DNA from: Kitasatospora aureofaciens
GTDB taxonomy: Bacteria; Actinomycetota; Actinomycetes; Streptomycetales; Streptomycetaceae
Reading direction: 5' to 3'
Assembly: GCA_000720845.1 (NCBI GenBank)
Contig: JODU01000008.1
Span: 194,837-258,836 of the forward strand
DNA length: 64,000 nucleotides
Each line of letters begins with the position of its first letter. The first letter of the stretch is position 1. The notes beneath the pieces are model-generated. The model did not search any database. It had not been told where the DNA came from and saw only the letters and a list, made by a program, of their open reading frames with translations. Of this stretch, positions 24,705 to 34,064 are shown in pieces. The translations under genes were made by a program, and so were the position numbers.

Positions 24705-26183
24705 ATGACCGGTGGACGGGCACGGGCCGGCGGACCGGATCGGGCGGCCGGGCCGGAAGGGGCGGCCGGGGCCCCGTGGGCGGAGTTCGGGCGGCAGTTG
24801 CGCTCCCTGCGCAGGGCGGCCGGGCTCACCCAGTTGCAACTCGGCCTGCGGGTGGGCTACCACCACTCCGCCGTGAGCAAGCTCGAGGCGGGCCTGCGCG
24901 AGCCGCCCGTGGGGCTGGTGCGGCGCCTCGACGCGGTGCTGGAGACGGGCGGAGAGCTGGCCGCGATCGTCGCCGCGCCGCGCGAGGTGCCGGGCCGGCC
25001 GGGCCGCTTCCCGGCCGACCCGGCGCTGTTCGCGCCGCTGCCCGGCGCGGACGCCCCCGCCGCGCCGGGCGCGCCGGACGCCCGGATGTGGCCCGCGCGG
25101 CTGCCCGCCGAGGGGCTGGCGTGCCCGCTGCACGGCACCGCGGGATGCGCGGTGCCCGATCCCGGTGAGTTACCGGCGCTGCTCGGCGGTCCGGGTCCGG
25201 CGGGCGGTCCGGCCCCGGCGGGCGGTCCGGCCCCGGCGTGGGGCATCGGAGCCGGAGCGCCGGTCGCCGAGGCGGAGCTGCTGCACGGCCTCACCGCCGT
25301 CCTGGCCTGTCTGATCCGCGAGGCGTTCCGGCACGAGGGCCGCGTGACGGCCGTCGAGGGACTGCTGCGGGCCCTGGCCCGCTGGGCCGGCGAGGTCAAC
25401 TCCGCCGGGCGGCTGCCGTACGGGCAGTTGCGGCTCGGCGCGCAGTACGCCCAGGTCGCCGGCCGGCTGCGGATGGAGCGCGGGCAGATCGGCGTGGCGA
25501 TGGCCTGGTTCGGCCACGGACTGCGCTGGGCGGACGCCGTCCAGGACACCTCGGCCCGCGCGACCCTGCTCAGCGACATGTGCACCCTGGTCCGGCTCGA
25601 CGGGGACCCCTCCCTGATGCTCGGCTACGCCCGGGGCATCGGCGCGGTGGACGCCGGACGCCGGTGGATGGCCACCCTGTCCGACCTCTACCAGGCGCGC
25701 GGCCACGCCCTGTCGGGCGACGCGGCGGCGTGCCGGCGCCACATCTCTCTGGCCCGGCGGGGGTTCGCCCGCCTCGGCCCGCAGGACCGCCTGGAGGCAC
25801 CCTGGATGGCCGGGGCCGAGGGCGCGATGCGGGTCGACTCGGCGATCGGCGGCGCCCTGCGCGACCTCGCCGTGGCGACCGGGGACCGGGCGGCGGCCCG
25901 GCGTGCGGTGGACGCCACCGCACGCTCGCGCGCGCAGGTGCCGCCACAGATGCGGGGCGCCCGGCTGCTGCTCACCCTGCGCCTGGCGGACAGCTGGGCG
26001 TGCGCCGGCGATCCCGGCGCCGCCGTCGCCCTCGCCTCGGAGGTCCTGCCGGAGGCGGTGCGCTCGCGCGAGTCGATGGTCACCGCCGAACTGCGCGGCC
26101 TGCACAGCAGGCTCACCGGGCAGTGGGCCGACCTGCCGGAGGTCAGGGCGTACCGGGAGCGGCTGCTGGACGCGGGGGAGTGA
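24705..26183 (+). CDS. XRE-family regulator with TPR-like domain; contains a TTA codon
   Basis: A 492-residue transcriptional regulator. The HTH lies at residues 27-85 (EFGRQLRSLRRAAGLTQLQLG, YHHSAVSKLEAGLREPP). A proline/glycine-rich linker with GGPAPAGGPAPA repeats (about 110-180) is followed by a long helical C-terminus resembling a TPR array (MERGQIGVAMAWFGHGLRWAD, YQARGHALSGDAAACRRHI). Codon 156 (25170-25172) is TTA, implying bldA-dependent translation. ATG 24705 follows GGGGGAGGGCGG. It is monocistronic and upstream of the large protease; whether it controls that gene is unknown. Confidence 0.85.
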   Translation: MTGGRARAGGPDRAAGPEGAAGAPWAEFGRQLRSLRRAAGLTQLQLGLRVGYHHSAVSKLEAGLREPPVGLVRRLDAVLETGGELAAIVAAPREVPGRPGRFPADPALFAPLPGADAPAAPGAPDARMWPARLPAEGLACPLHGTAGCAVPDPGELPALLGGPGPAGGPAPAGGPAPAWGIGAGAPVAEAELLHGLTAVLACLIREAFRHEGRVTAVEGLLRALARWAGEVNSAGRLPYGQLRLGAQYAQVAGRLRMERGQIGVAMAWFGHGLRWADAVQDTSARATLLSDMCTLVRLDGDPSLMLGYARGIGAVDAGRRWMATLSDLYQARGHALSGDAAACRRHISLARRGFARLGPQDRLEAPWMAGAEGAMRVDSAIGGALRDLAVATGDRAAARRAVDATARSRAQVPPQMRGARLLLTLRLADSWACAGDPGAAVALASEVLPEAVRSRESMVTAELRGLHSRLTGQWADLPEVRAYRERLLDAGE

Positions 26184-26435
26184 GAAGCGGGGCCGCGCTG
26201 CCACGGGTGAGGGCCCGCTCTCGGGCCACACCCACTTGCCGGATTTTGCCAGGACCGTACCGCGCCCGCGGAGCCGTTGATTCCGGTGCGCCGGGGTGTG
26301 AGGGTTCCGCCAGCCCGCGACCTGACATGCAAATGACACCCCGATGGACGCGCCCCCGCACCCCAGGGTGCGCGTCCGGCACGTCACGGCCCGGGCCGGC
26401 CCGCAAGGAGCCCCCCACTCTCACAAGGAGCCACG
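26184..26435 (+). other. upstream region of the dual-protease gene
   Basis: About 250 bp with no supported gene. It contains GGACGCGC and GCGCGTCC arms flanking a C-rich loop near 26345-26375. The AAGGAGCC ribosome-binding-like sequence occurs twice; the second copy, 8-9 nt before ATG 26436, fits the start. The promoter is not evident. Confidence 0.45.
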
Positions 26436-29400
26436 ATGCTCAGACAGACCGCGGTGGCCGGGACAGTCCTGGCCATGACACTCGCAGGGGTGGTGGTACC
26501 GACCTCCCTCGCCTCGGCCTCGGAGCGGTCCGCGCCCTCCGCGGCGCCGCCCACCCCCGTCGAGAGGGCCGTCGCCGCGGCCGACCGGGCCGTACACAGC
26601 GGCCTGGACGCCCTCGTCGCCGGCGGCCCCGACGAGCAGTACGACCGCCACCAGGTCATCCCCTGGGGCAAGGACCTGTTCTCCGTCGCCTACGAGCGCA
26701 CCTACAACGGTCTGCCGGTGGTCGGCGGCGACGCCGTCGTCCTCGCCGACGGCAAGGGCGGGGTCCGCGCTGTCCGGTCCGCCACCGAGGCGGCGATCGC
26801 CGTACCCACCAAGGCCCGGATCAAGGCCGAGCAGGCGGTGAGGACCAGCCGGGAGCGGCTCGCGAAGGTCGACGAGGTCGACTCCAAGCGGCTGGTGGTC
26901 CGGGTCGAGGACGACGTCCAGACCCTCGCCTGGGAGACCGTGCTCGTCGGCACGACCAAGGAACACGTGCCCAGCAGGCTGCACGTCTTCGTGGACGCCC
27001 GCACGGGCAAGGTCGTCGACAGCTACGACGACGTGAAGGCCGGCACCGGCCACAGCGAGTGGAACGGCCCCGACCCGCTCACCATCGACACCTCCCGCTC
27101 CGGCAGCCAGTACGCCCTGCGCGACACCACCCGGCCCGGACTGCAGTGCTCGGACTACAACGGCGGCCTCTTCACCGGACCGGACGACGACTGGGGCACC
27201 GGCAACGCCTCCAGCAAGGAGACCGGCTGCGTCGACGTCATGTACGCGGCGCAGAAGGAGTCGGACATGCTCCGCGACTGGCTCGGGCGCAACGGCCACA
27301 ACGGCAACGGCGGCAGCTGGCCGGTCCTCGTCGGCCTCAACCAGCTCAACGCCTACTGGGACGGCTCACGGGTCACCATCGGCCACAACAGCGCCGGCAA
27401 GTGGATCGCCGGCATGGACGTGGTGGGCCACGAGTTCGGCCACGGACTGGACAGCAACACCCCCGGCGGCGCCAACCACGAGAGCGGCCTCGGCGAGGCC
27501 ACCGGCGACATCATGGGCGCCCTCACCGAGGCCTACGCGAACCAGCCGGCCCCCTACGACACCCCCGACTACACCGTCGGCGAGGAGATCGACCTCCAGG
27601 GCCGCGGCCCGATCCGCAACATGTACAACCCGCGGCTGGTCAACAACGACCCCACCTGCTACTCCGCCTCCATCCCGAACACCGAGGAGCACGCGGCCGC
27701 AGGGCCCATGAACCACTGGTTCTACCTCCTCGCCGAGGGCTCCGCCCCCGGTGGCGGCAAGCCCTCCAGCCCCACCTGCGACGGCAGCCAGGTGACCGGC
27801 ATCGGCACCCAGAACGCCGGAAAGATCTTCTACGGCGGGATGCTGCTCAAGACCAGCGGCATGACCTACAAGCGCTACCGCACCGCCACCCTCACCGCGG
27901 CCAAGAACCTGGACGCGTCCTGCGGCCTGTTCGACGCCACCAAGGCGGCCTGGAACGCGATCGACATCCCCGCCCAGAGCGGCGAGCCGACCTGCACCCG
28001 GCAGGAGACCGACTTCTCGCTGGCCCTGAGTCCGGCGAGTGGCAACGTCGAGGCCGGATCCGCGGTCAACGCCACGGTCAACACCACCACCGTCACCGGC
28101 AGCGCCCAGCAGGTGTCCCTGACGGCCACCGGCACCCCGCCCGGCGTGAGCGTCACCTTCAGCCCCTCGACCGTGACCTCCGGCTCCAGCTCGGCCCTGC
28201 GGATCTCCACCACCGCCGGCACCGCCGCGGGCACCTACTCGATCACGGTCAAGGGCACGGCGGGCAGCAAGAGCCACACCGCCCAGTACACCCTCACCGT
28301 CGGCGGCGGCACCGACCCGGGCACGCCGCCCGACATCGACGTCGCCCAAGTCCAGGCCCACCTCGCGCAGTTCGGCTCGATCGCCGGGCAGAACGGCGGC
28401 AACCGCCGGTCCACCGGCCCCGGGTACGACGCCTCACTCGCCTACGTGAAGGGCAAGCTCCAGGCGGCCGGCTACACCGTCACCGAGCAGACCTGCACCT
28501 CCGGCTGCTCCGCCGGCGCGGGCAACAACCTGGTCGCCGAGTGGCCCAAGGGCGACGCGAACAGCGTCTACATGTTCGGCGCCCACCTCGACGGCGTCTC
28601 GGCCGGCCCCGGCATCAACGACAACGGTTCCGGTTCGGCCGCGCTCCTTCAGACGGCGCTCACCCTGGCCGGACAGAACCCGACCATGAAGAACCGCGTC
28701 CGCTTCGCCTGGTGGACCGACGAGGAGCAGGGCCTGAACGGCTCCGACTTCTACGCCCGCACCCTGTCCTCCACCGAGCGCGCCAAGATCAAGGCGTACT
28801 ACAACTTCGACATGGTCGCCTCCGTCAACGGCGGCTACTTCATCAACAACCTGACCTCCTCGGCCTCCGCCCCGATGCGGGAGTACTGGACCTCCCTCGG
28901 CCTCGCCCCGCAGGAGAACGTCGAGGGCCAGGGCCGCTCCGACGACTACTCGTTCCAGCAGGTCGGCATCCCCACCTCCGGCTACGCCACCGGCGCATCG
29001 GCGACCAAGTCGGCCACGGAGGCCGCCAAGTGGGGCGGCACCGCGGGCCGGTCCTACGACCCGTGCTACCACTCCGCCTGCGACACCACCGCCAACATCG
29101 GCGCCACCGCGCTGAACCGCAGCGCCGACGGCATCGCGTACACGATATGGAAGACCGCCGTCGGCGACGCCCCGAACCCGCAGGACGACTTCTCGATCTC
29201 CGCCGACCCGTCCTCGGGCACGGTCGCCCCGGGCGACTTTGCGACGGTCACCGTGAAGACCGCCACGACCAGCGGTGACGCGCAGAACGTGCGACTGTCG
29301 GCGGCCGGCGCGCCGACCGGTGTGAGCGTGGGCTTCAGCCCGGACTCGGTCACCTCCGGCCAGTCCTCGACCGCCACGGTCCAGGTCGCCGCCGGCACGG

Positions 29401-29636
29401 CCCCCGGCACCTACACCCTGACCCTCACGGGCACGGGCACCGTCACGCACACCACCACGTACACCCTCACCGTGCCCGGTGACGGCGGCGGCGAGACCAC
29501 CTGGCAGCTGGGAGCCACCTACGCGGCCGGTGACGTGGTGAGCTACGGCGGCGTCAGCTACCGGTGCATCCAGGGCCACACCGCCTACCCCGGCTGGGAG
29601 CCGCCGAACGTCCCCGCCCTGTGGCAGCGCCTGTGA
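26436..29636 (+). CDS. secreted two-protease protein: M4-type domain + M28 aminopeptidase + chitin-binding module
   Basis: A 1066-residue exported protein. A signal peptide (1-29) and FTP/PepSY-like propeptide (to about 200) precede an M4 thermolysin-type domain with HEFGH at 332-336 and third ligand E354 in GLGEATGDIMG. An Ig-like domain (about 525-622) leads to a complete M28 domain resembling S. griseus aminopeptidase: H717, D729, E763/E764, D792 and H879 in DPCYHSACD. A second, similar Ig-like domain (916-1013) and a C-terminal CBM5/12 module (TYAAGDVVSYGGVSYRCIQG) follow. Each zinc site looks intact. A single uninterrupted frame rules out a simple frameshift artefact. Endoproteolysis and terminal trimming on chitin-bound substrate is the inferred role. 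Confidence 0.9.
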   Translation: MLRQTAVAGTVLAMTLAGVVVPTSLASASERSAPSAAPPTPVERAVAAADRAVHSGLDALVAGGPDEQYDRHQVIPWGKDLFSVAYERTYNGLPVVGGDAVVLADGKGGVRAVRSATEAAIAVPTKARIKAEQAVRTSRERLAKVDEVDSKRLVVRVEDDVQTLAWETVLVGTTKEHVPSRLHVFVDARTGKVVDSYDDVKAGTGHSEWNGPDPLTIDTSRSGSQYALRDTTRPGLQCSDYNGGLFTGPDDDWGTGNASSKETGCVDVMYAAQKESDMLRDWLGRNGHNGNGGSWPVLVGLNQLNAYWDGSRVTIGHNSAGKWIAGMDVVGHEFGHGLDSNTPGGANHESGLGEATGDIMGALTEAYANQPAPYDTPDYTVGEEIDLQGRGPIRNMYNPRLVNNDPTCYSASIPNTEEHAAAGPMNHWFYLLAEGSAPGGGKPSSPTCDGSQVTGIGTQNAGKIFYGGMLLKTSGMTYKRYRTATLTAAKNLDASCGLFDATKAAWNAIDIPAQSGEPTCTRQETDFSLALSPASGNVEAGSAVNATVNTTTVTGSAQQVSLTATGTPPGVSVTFSPSTVTSGSSSALRISTTAGTAAGTYSITVKGTAGSKSHTAQYTLTVGGGTDPGTPPDIDVAQVQAHLAQFGSIAGQNGGNRRSTGPGYDASLAYVKGKLQAAGYTVTEQTCTSGCSAGAGNNLVAEWPKGDANSVYMFGAHLDGVSAGPGINDNGSGSAALLQTALTLAGQNPTMKNRVRFAWWTDEEQGLNGSDFYARTLSSTERAKIKAYYNFDMVASVNGGYFINNLTSSASAPMREYWTSLGLAPQENVEGQGRSDDYSFQQVGIPTSGYATGASATKSATEAAKWGGTAGRSYDPCYHSACDTTANIGATALNRSADGIAYTIWKTAVGDAPNPQDDFSISADPSSGTVAPGDFATVTVKTATTSGDAQNVRLSAAGAPTGVSVGFSPDSVTSGQSSTATVQVAAGTAPGTYTLTLTGTGTVTHTTTYTLTVPGDGGGETTWQLGATYAAGDVVSYGGVSYRCIQGHTAYPGWEPPNVPALWQRL

Positions 29637-29675
29637 CACCACCGATCACCCCTTCGGAAAGCGCCTGACACGCCG

Positions 29676-29712
29676 ACGGGCGGTGGGGTTCGCACCGAAC
29701 CCCACCGCCCGT
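29676..29712. terminator. bidirectional terminator between protease and MHS transporter
   Basis: A perfect 17-bp stem (29676-29692 with 29696-29712) with a 3-nt loop, lying 40 bp past the protease stop and 38 bp from the transporter stop. It serves the convergent pair. Confidence 0.85.
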
Positions 29713-29749
29713 GGCGTGCGCTCACGACGTTCCCGTCAGGGCTTCGCCG

Positions 29750-31264
29750 TCAGAACTTCGGCGTCGGCGCCTGCGCCTCGACGATCTCCGCGGCCTCCTC
29801 CTCGGTCCCCACCGACGGCGGGGAGCCCGCCAACGGCTTCTGGGCCGTCTCCTTCATGCAGGCCACGGCCACGACACCGATCAGGGCCGCCGCCATCGAG
29901 TAGTAGGCGGGCATCATGTCGGAGCCGGTCACACTGATCAGCGCGGTGATCACCAGCGGTGTGGTGCCGCCGAAGAGGGACGCCGACAGGTTGTAGCCGA
30001 CCGACAGGGACCCGTACCGGACGTTGGTCGGGAACATCGCCGGGAGCGCCGCCGACATCGTGCCCAGCAGGCAGACCAGCGACAGGCCGAGCATCAGCAT
30101 GCCGCCCGAGACCGCGAGCAGGGAGCCGTCCCGCACCAGCACGAAGGCCGGGGCGGACAGCACGAAGAACCCGATCATGCCGGTCATCAGGACGGGCTTG
30201 CGGCCGAAGTGGTCGGACAGCCGGCCGACCTGGTTGATGATCAGCATCAGCAGCAACATCGTCGCCACCAGGATCATCAGACCGTGGCTCTCGCTGTAGT
30301 CCAGCTCGTCCGACAGATACGTCGGCATGTACGACAGCAGCATGTAGTCGGTGATGTTGTACGCGCCGACCAGCGCGATGCACAGCACCAGCGACCGCCA
30401 GTGGGTGCGGAAGATCTTGGCGAGGTCGCCCCGCGCGGTGGTCTCCACCGCGTTCGCCGCCTCGGAGATGTGGACGCTGGAGTCCTCCAACTTCAGGAAG
30501 GCGGGCGTGTCGTCCAGCCTCAGCCGCAGATAGATGCCCACGATGCCGAGCGGGGCCGCGACCAGGAAGGGGATCCGCCAGCCCCAGGCGTCCATCGTGT
30601 CGCTGCCCAGCCCCGCCGTCAGCGCGGTGACGAGACTCGCGGCACCGGTGTACCCGGCCAGCGTCCCCAGCTCCAGGAAGCTGCCGAAGAAACCGCGCCG
30701 CTTGTCCGGCGCGTACTCGGCGATGAAGGTGGACGCGCCGCCGTACTCGCCGCCGGTGGAGAAGCCCTGGAGCAGGCGGAACAGGATCAGCAGCAGCGGC
30801 GACCAGAAGCCGATCGCGTCGTAACTGGGGATGAACCCGATGGCGGCCGTGCCGATCGCCATGAGGATCATCGTCAGCGCCAGCACCTTCTTGCGGCCGA
30901 TCTTGTCGCCCATCGGGCCGAAGACCATGCCGCCGATCGGCCGCACCAGGAACGCCACGGCGAACGTGGCGAACGAGGAGAGCAGCTGCGCGGTGTCGCT
31001 CCCGGAGGGGAAGAACACCCGGCCGATGGTGCCCGCCAGATAGGCGTAGATGCCGAAGTCGAACCACTCCATGGCATTGCCGAGAGAGGCCGCCTTGACG
31101 GCTCGCTTGACGGCGGCCTCGTCCGTGACGGTGATGTCCGACCGGCGCAGTCGGGGGTTCTTCCGGCGCTTGATCGCCCGGAACAGGGCGGGGTGGCGGC
31201 GGACCGCCGCGGCGTCGGTCTCCGGTCCGTTCTCGGTGGGGGACGTGGCGGCCTCCCTTTCCAC
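29750..31264 (-). CDS. MHS-family (ProP-like) MFS transporter
   Basis: A 504-residue 12-TM proton symporter of the metabolite:H+ symporter family, typically carrying proline, betaine or other small organic acids. NAMEWFDFGIYAYLAGTIG opens TM1 as in ProP. GDKIGRKKVLALTM is the loop 2-3 MFS signature, GFSTGGEYGGASTFIAEYAP is diagnostic of MHS members, and LSDHFGRKPVLMTG repeats the signature in the second half. Start GTG 31264; the cytoplasmic N-terminus is about 60 residues. Divergent from the RpiB-like gene. Substrate not determined. Confidence 0.9.
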   Translation of the reverse strand: MEREAATSPTENGPETDAAAVRRHPALFRAIKRRKNPRLRRSDITVTDEAAVKRAVKAASLGNAMEWFDFGIYAYLAGTIGRVFFPSGSDTAQLLSSFATFAVAFLVRPIGGMVFGPMGDKIGRKKVLALTMILMAIGTAAIGFIPSYDAIGFWSPLLLILFRLLQGFSTGGEYGGASTFIAEYAPDKRRGFFGSFLELGTLAGYTGAASLVTALTAGLGSDTMDAWGWRIPFLVAAPLGIVGIYLRLRLDDTPAFLKLEDSSVHISEAANAVETTARGDLAKIFRTHWRSLVLCIALVGAYNITDYMLLSYMPTYLSDELDYSESHGLMILVATMLLLMLIINQVGRLSDHFGRKPVLMTGMIGFFVLSAPAFVLVRDGSLLAVSGGMLMLGLSLVCLLGTMSAALPAMFPTNVRYGSLSVGYNLSASLFGGTTPLVITALISVTGSDMMPAYYSMAAALIGVVAVACMKETAQKPLAGSPPSVGTEEEAAEIVEAQAPTPKF

Positions 31265-31405
31265 GCGCAGACACTCCGGACGGAGCCCTGCTCGGTCGTA
31301 CGTCTTTCAGCTCGTACCCGTTCCCCCGATCATGCTGGGTATGGTCGTGACTTCGGTCATGTGGTTGCGCCGATGAGGTGAGCGGCCGGTGAGTACGCTT
31401 CGCAC

Positions 31406-31861
31406 ATGCGTATCTCCGTCTCCTCCGACATGGACGAACCCGTGGCCCGGCTCCTCGTCGAGGAACTGCGCGCACGCGGCCACGAGGTGCGCGCGCACGG
31501 CGCGCTGAGCCCCGGGGCGGACCCGCGGTGGGCCGCCTGTTCCGAGCAGGCGGCCCGCGAGGTCGCCGAGGGGCGGGCCGACCAGGCCGTGGTGTGCTGC
31601 TGGACCGGCACCGGCGCGTCCATCGCCGCCAACAAGGTGCCGGGCGTCCGCGCGGCCCTGTGCGCCGACGCGTACACCGCCGACGGGGCCCGCCGCTGGA
31701 ACGACGCCAACGTGCTCGCGATCGGCCTGCGGCTGACGTCCGGGCCCCTGCTGCGGGAGATCCTCGACGCCTGGTTCGCGGCCGGACCCAGCGAGGACGC
31801 CGAGGACCGGGACAACGTCGCGCACGTCGAGCGGCTCGACCGGGGCCGAGCCGCTCGGTGA
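31406..31861 (+). CDS. RpiB/LacA/LacB-family sugar-phosphate isomerase-like protein
   Basis: A 151-residue protein of the ribose-5-phosphate isomerase B fold. MRISVSSDMDEPVARLLVEELRARG opens it. The active-site block VVCCWTGTGASIAANKVPGVRAAL matches the family GTGIGMSIAANKVPGIRAAL except that the usual ICGTG reads CWTGTG. NDANVLAIGLR and a short C-terminus complete it. The housekeeping enzyme is usually longer, so a different phosphosugar is possible. ATG 31406; it converges on rocD. Confidence 0.82.
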   Translation: MRISVSSDMDEPVARLLVEELRARGHEVRAHGALSPGADPRWAACSEQAAREVAEGRADQAVVCCWTGTGASIAANKVPGVRAALCADAYTADGARRWNDANVLAIGLRLTSGPLLREILDAWFAAGPSEDAEDRDNVAHVERLDRGRAAR

Positions 31862-31876
31862 ACCCCGGCGGGCGGG

Positions 31877-33103
31877 TCAGGAGGAGGTCAGGACCTTCTC
31901 CAGCGTCCCCAGGGCGCCCGTCAGCTCCTCGGCCGTCACGGTCAGCGGCGGCGCCAGGCGGATCGTCGAGCCGTGGGTGTCCTTGACGAGGATGCCCTCG
32001 CGCATCAGCCGCTCACTGATCTCGCGTCCGCTGCCCAGCGCCGGGTCCACGTCCACGCCCGCCCACAGCCCCCGCGCCCGGAAGCCGACGACGCCCCTGC
32101 CGACCAGGGCGGCAAGGCCCTCGCGCAGCACCACGCCCAGCTCGGCCGCCCGGCGCTGGAACTCGCCGGTCTCCAGCAGCTCCACCACCGCCGTGCCCAC
32201 CGCGGCGGCCAGCGGATTGCCGCCGAACGTCGAACCGTGCTCGCCCGGGTGCAGCACACCCAGCACGTCACGCCGGCCGACCACCGCCGACACCGGGACG
32301 ATGCCGCCGCCCAGCGCCTTGCCGAGCAGCACCACGTCCGGCACCACCGACTCGTGCTCGACGGTCAGGGTGTGCCCCGTGCGGCCCAGACCCGACTGGA
32401 TCTCGTCCGCGACGAACAGACACCCCTTGCGCCGGGTCAGCTCCCGCACCCCGGCCAGATAGCCGTCGTCCGGGATCAGCACGCCCGCCTCGCCCTGGAT
32501 CGGCTCGATCAGCACGGCCGCCGTCGTCTCGTCGACCGCCGCCTCCAACGCCGCCAGGTCGTTGTACGGGACGATCCGGAAGCCGGGGGTGAAGGGGCCG
32601 AAGCCGGAGCGGGCCGTCTCGTCGGTGGAGAAGCTCACGATCGTCGTCGTACGGCCGTGGAAGTTGTCCGCCGCCACCACGATCGTCGCCCGGTCGGCCG
32701 GGACGCCCTTGACGTCGTAGGCCCACTTGCGGGCCACCTTGATGCCGCTCTCCACCGCCTCCGCGCCGGTGTTCATGGGCAGCACCATGTCCGTGCCGGT
32801 CAGTGCGGCCAGCTTCTCGGCGAAGCCGGCCAGCCGGTCGTTGTGGAAGGCGCGCGAGGTGAGCGTGAGGCGGTCCAGCTGCCGGTGGGCGGCCTCGACC
32901 AGCGCCGGGTGGCGATGGCCGAAGTTGAGCGCCGAGTACCCGGCCAGCATGTCCAGGTAGCGGCGGCCCTCCACGTCCTCGACCCAGGCGCCCTCGGCGC
33001 GGGCCACCACGACGGGCAGCGGGTGGTAGTTGTGTGCGAGGACGGGCTCCTCCGCGCGGATCAGTTCCTCGGAACCGCGGTCGGTGCGGGCGGGTGCGGT
33101 CAT
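31877..33103 (-). CDS. rocD: ornithine aminotransferase
   Basis: A 408-residue class III PLP aminotransferase converting ornithine to glutamate semialdehyde. LAHNYHPLPVVVARAEGAWVED, GYSALNFGHRHPALVEA, PMNTGAEAVESGIKVARKWAY, FHGRTTTIVSFSTDE and FVADEIQSGLGRTG are characteristic; the PLP Lys is in LLGKALGGGIVPVSAV. Start ATG 33103 overlaps the stop of the DDAH gene (ATGA), so the two are co-translated. Together they suggest recovery of nitrogen from arginine-derived compounds. Confidence 0.95.
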   Translation of the reverse strand: MTAPARTDRGSEELIRAEEPVLAHNYHPLPVVVARAEGAWVEDVEGRRYLDMLAGYSALNFGHRHPALVEAAHRQLDRLTLTSRAFHNDRLAGFAEKLAALTGTDMVLPMNTGAEAVESGIKVARKWAYDVKGVPADRATIVVAADNFHGRTTTIVSFSTDETARSGFGPFTPGFRIVPYNDLAALEAAVDETTAAVLIEPIQGEAGVLIPDDGYLAGVRELTRRKGCLFVADEIQSGLGRTGHTLTVEHESVVPDVVLLGKALGGGIVPVSAVVGRRDVLGVLHPGEHGSTFGGNPLAAAVGTAVVELLETGEFQRRAAELGVVLREGLAALVGRGVVGFRARGLWAGVDVDPALGSGREISERLMREGILVKDTHGSTIRLAPPLTVTAEELTGALGTLEKVLTSS

Positions 33104-33939
33104 GAGCGGATCTCCCGGATCTCCTGGGTGCAGCACTTGATGCCGCCACCGGCCTTGTGGAACTCGGACAGGTCGACGGGTACGGGCACGTAGCCGAGAC
33201 CGGCGAGCCGGTCGGCCAGCTCCCGGGCCTCGGGGGCGATGAACACGTGCCGCCCGTCGGACACGGAGTTGAGCCCGAACGCCATCGCGTCCTCGCGGGT
33301 GGCGATCACCGCGTCCGGGTAGAGCCGCTCCAGCACCTCGCGGCTGCCGGGCGAGAAGGCGCCGGGATAGTAGGCGATGTTCCCGCCGTCCGCGTCCGAC
33401 CCCTCCTCCAGCACGAACAACGCCGTGTCCAAGTGGTAGAAGTACGGGTCGACCAGGGTCAGCGAGATCACCGGCACGCCGAAGAACTCCTGCACCTCGC
33501 GGTGGGCCGAAGGGGTGGTGCGGAACCCCGTGCCGGCCAGGATCCAGCGGCCGGCCGGGACCAGGTCGCCCTCTCCCTCGCAGACCGACTCGGGATGGTG
33601 GACCTCGAAGCCCTCCGTCTTGAACCACGCCTCGAAGGGCACGGACTCGGGACGCCGCTCCGGCGCGTGGAAGAGGGAGCCGAACACCCGGCCCTCGACC
33701 ACGACCGCGCAGTTCGCGGCGAAGACCATGTCGGGCAGGCCGGGGACCGGGGCGACGGTGTCCACGGTGTGGCCGTGGCCACGGTAGGTGTCGACCAGCG
33801 CCTGCCACTGGTCGAGCGCGCGGATGACGTCGACCGGTCGGTCGGTGCTCATCCACGGGTTGATCGCGTACTGCACGGCGAAGTGTCTGGGTTCGCAGAC
33901 CAGGAAGCGCCGCCGGCACGGCACACGGGACTCGGTCAC
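33100..33939 (-). CDS. dimethylarginine dimethylaminohydrolase/amidinotransferase-family protein
   Basis: A 279-residue guanidine-modifying enzyme of the DDAH/arginine deiminase superfamily. FLVCEPRHFAVQYAINPWM opens it, LPDMVFAANCAVVV and the FKTEGFEVHHP/EGEGDLVPAGR block hold substrate-binding acids. YFYHLDTALFVLEEG holds the catalytic His and the C-terminal AGGGIKCCTQEI the catalytic Cys. Start GTG 33939 follows GGAGG with 9-nt spacing. Most likely it hydrolyses methylarginine or arginine to citrulline, though the pairing with rocD would also suit an arginine-to-ornithine route. Confidence 0.88.
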   Translation of the reverse strand: MTESRVPCRRRFLVCEPRHFAVQYAINPWMSTDRPVDVIRALDQWQALVDTYRGHGHTVDTVAPVPGLPDMVFAANCAVVVEGRVFGSLFHAPERRPESVPFEAWFKTEGFEVHHPESVCEGEGDLVPAGRWILAGTGFRTTPSAHREVQEFFGVPVISLTLVDPYFYHLDTALFVLEEGSDADGGNIAYYPGAFSPGSREVLERLYPDAVIATREDAMAFGLNSVSDGRHVFIAPEARELADRLAGLGYVPVPVDLSEFHKAGGGIKCCTQEIREIRS

Positions 33940-33986
33940 AGAGGGGTACCTCCGCTTTTCACGGTGTGTGACGGGGTGTTGACACC

Positions 33987-34016
33987 ACGGTAGGAAGTGA
34001 CGCCCGAGCCCGACAA
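33987..34016 (-). promoter_or_regulatory. candidate promoter of the DDAH-rocD operon
   Basis: On the minus strand TTGTCG (34016-34011) and TACCGT (33992-33987) are separated by 18 bp, a fair vegetative -35/-10 pair. Transcription would start about 33980, giving a 40-nt leader. It lies between the Lrp gene end and the DDAH start, so the operon need not depend on Lrp read-through. Confidence 0.5.
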
Positions 34017-34064
34017 GCGATGAAAGCTGCGTGTTCCCGCCGGATCGCTGCGTTGTTCGCCTGG

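Noticed and set aside
20871..25133. A 1420-codon leftward frame spanning tap, epimerase, acyltransferase and XRE genes
   Set aside because: It is a GC-bias shadow: Arg/Gly/Pro-rich with no domain, opposite to tap and out of frame with the recognised genes.
25238..29278. A 1346-codon rightward frame over the XRE and protease genes
   Set aside because: Low-complexity Arg/Pro/Gly composition; the recognised genes in other frames explain the region.
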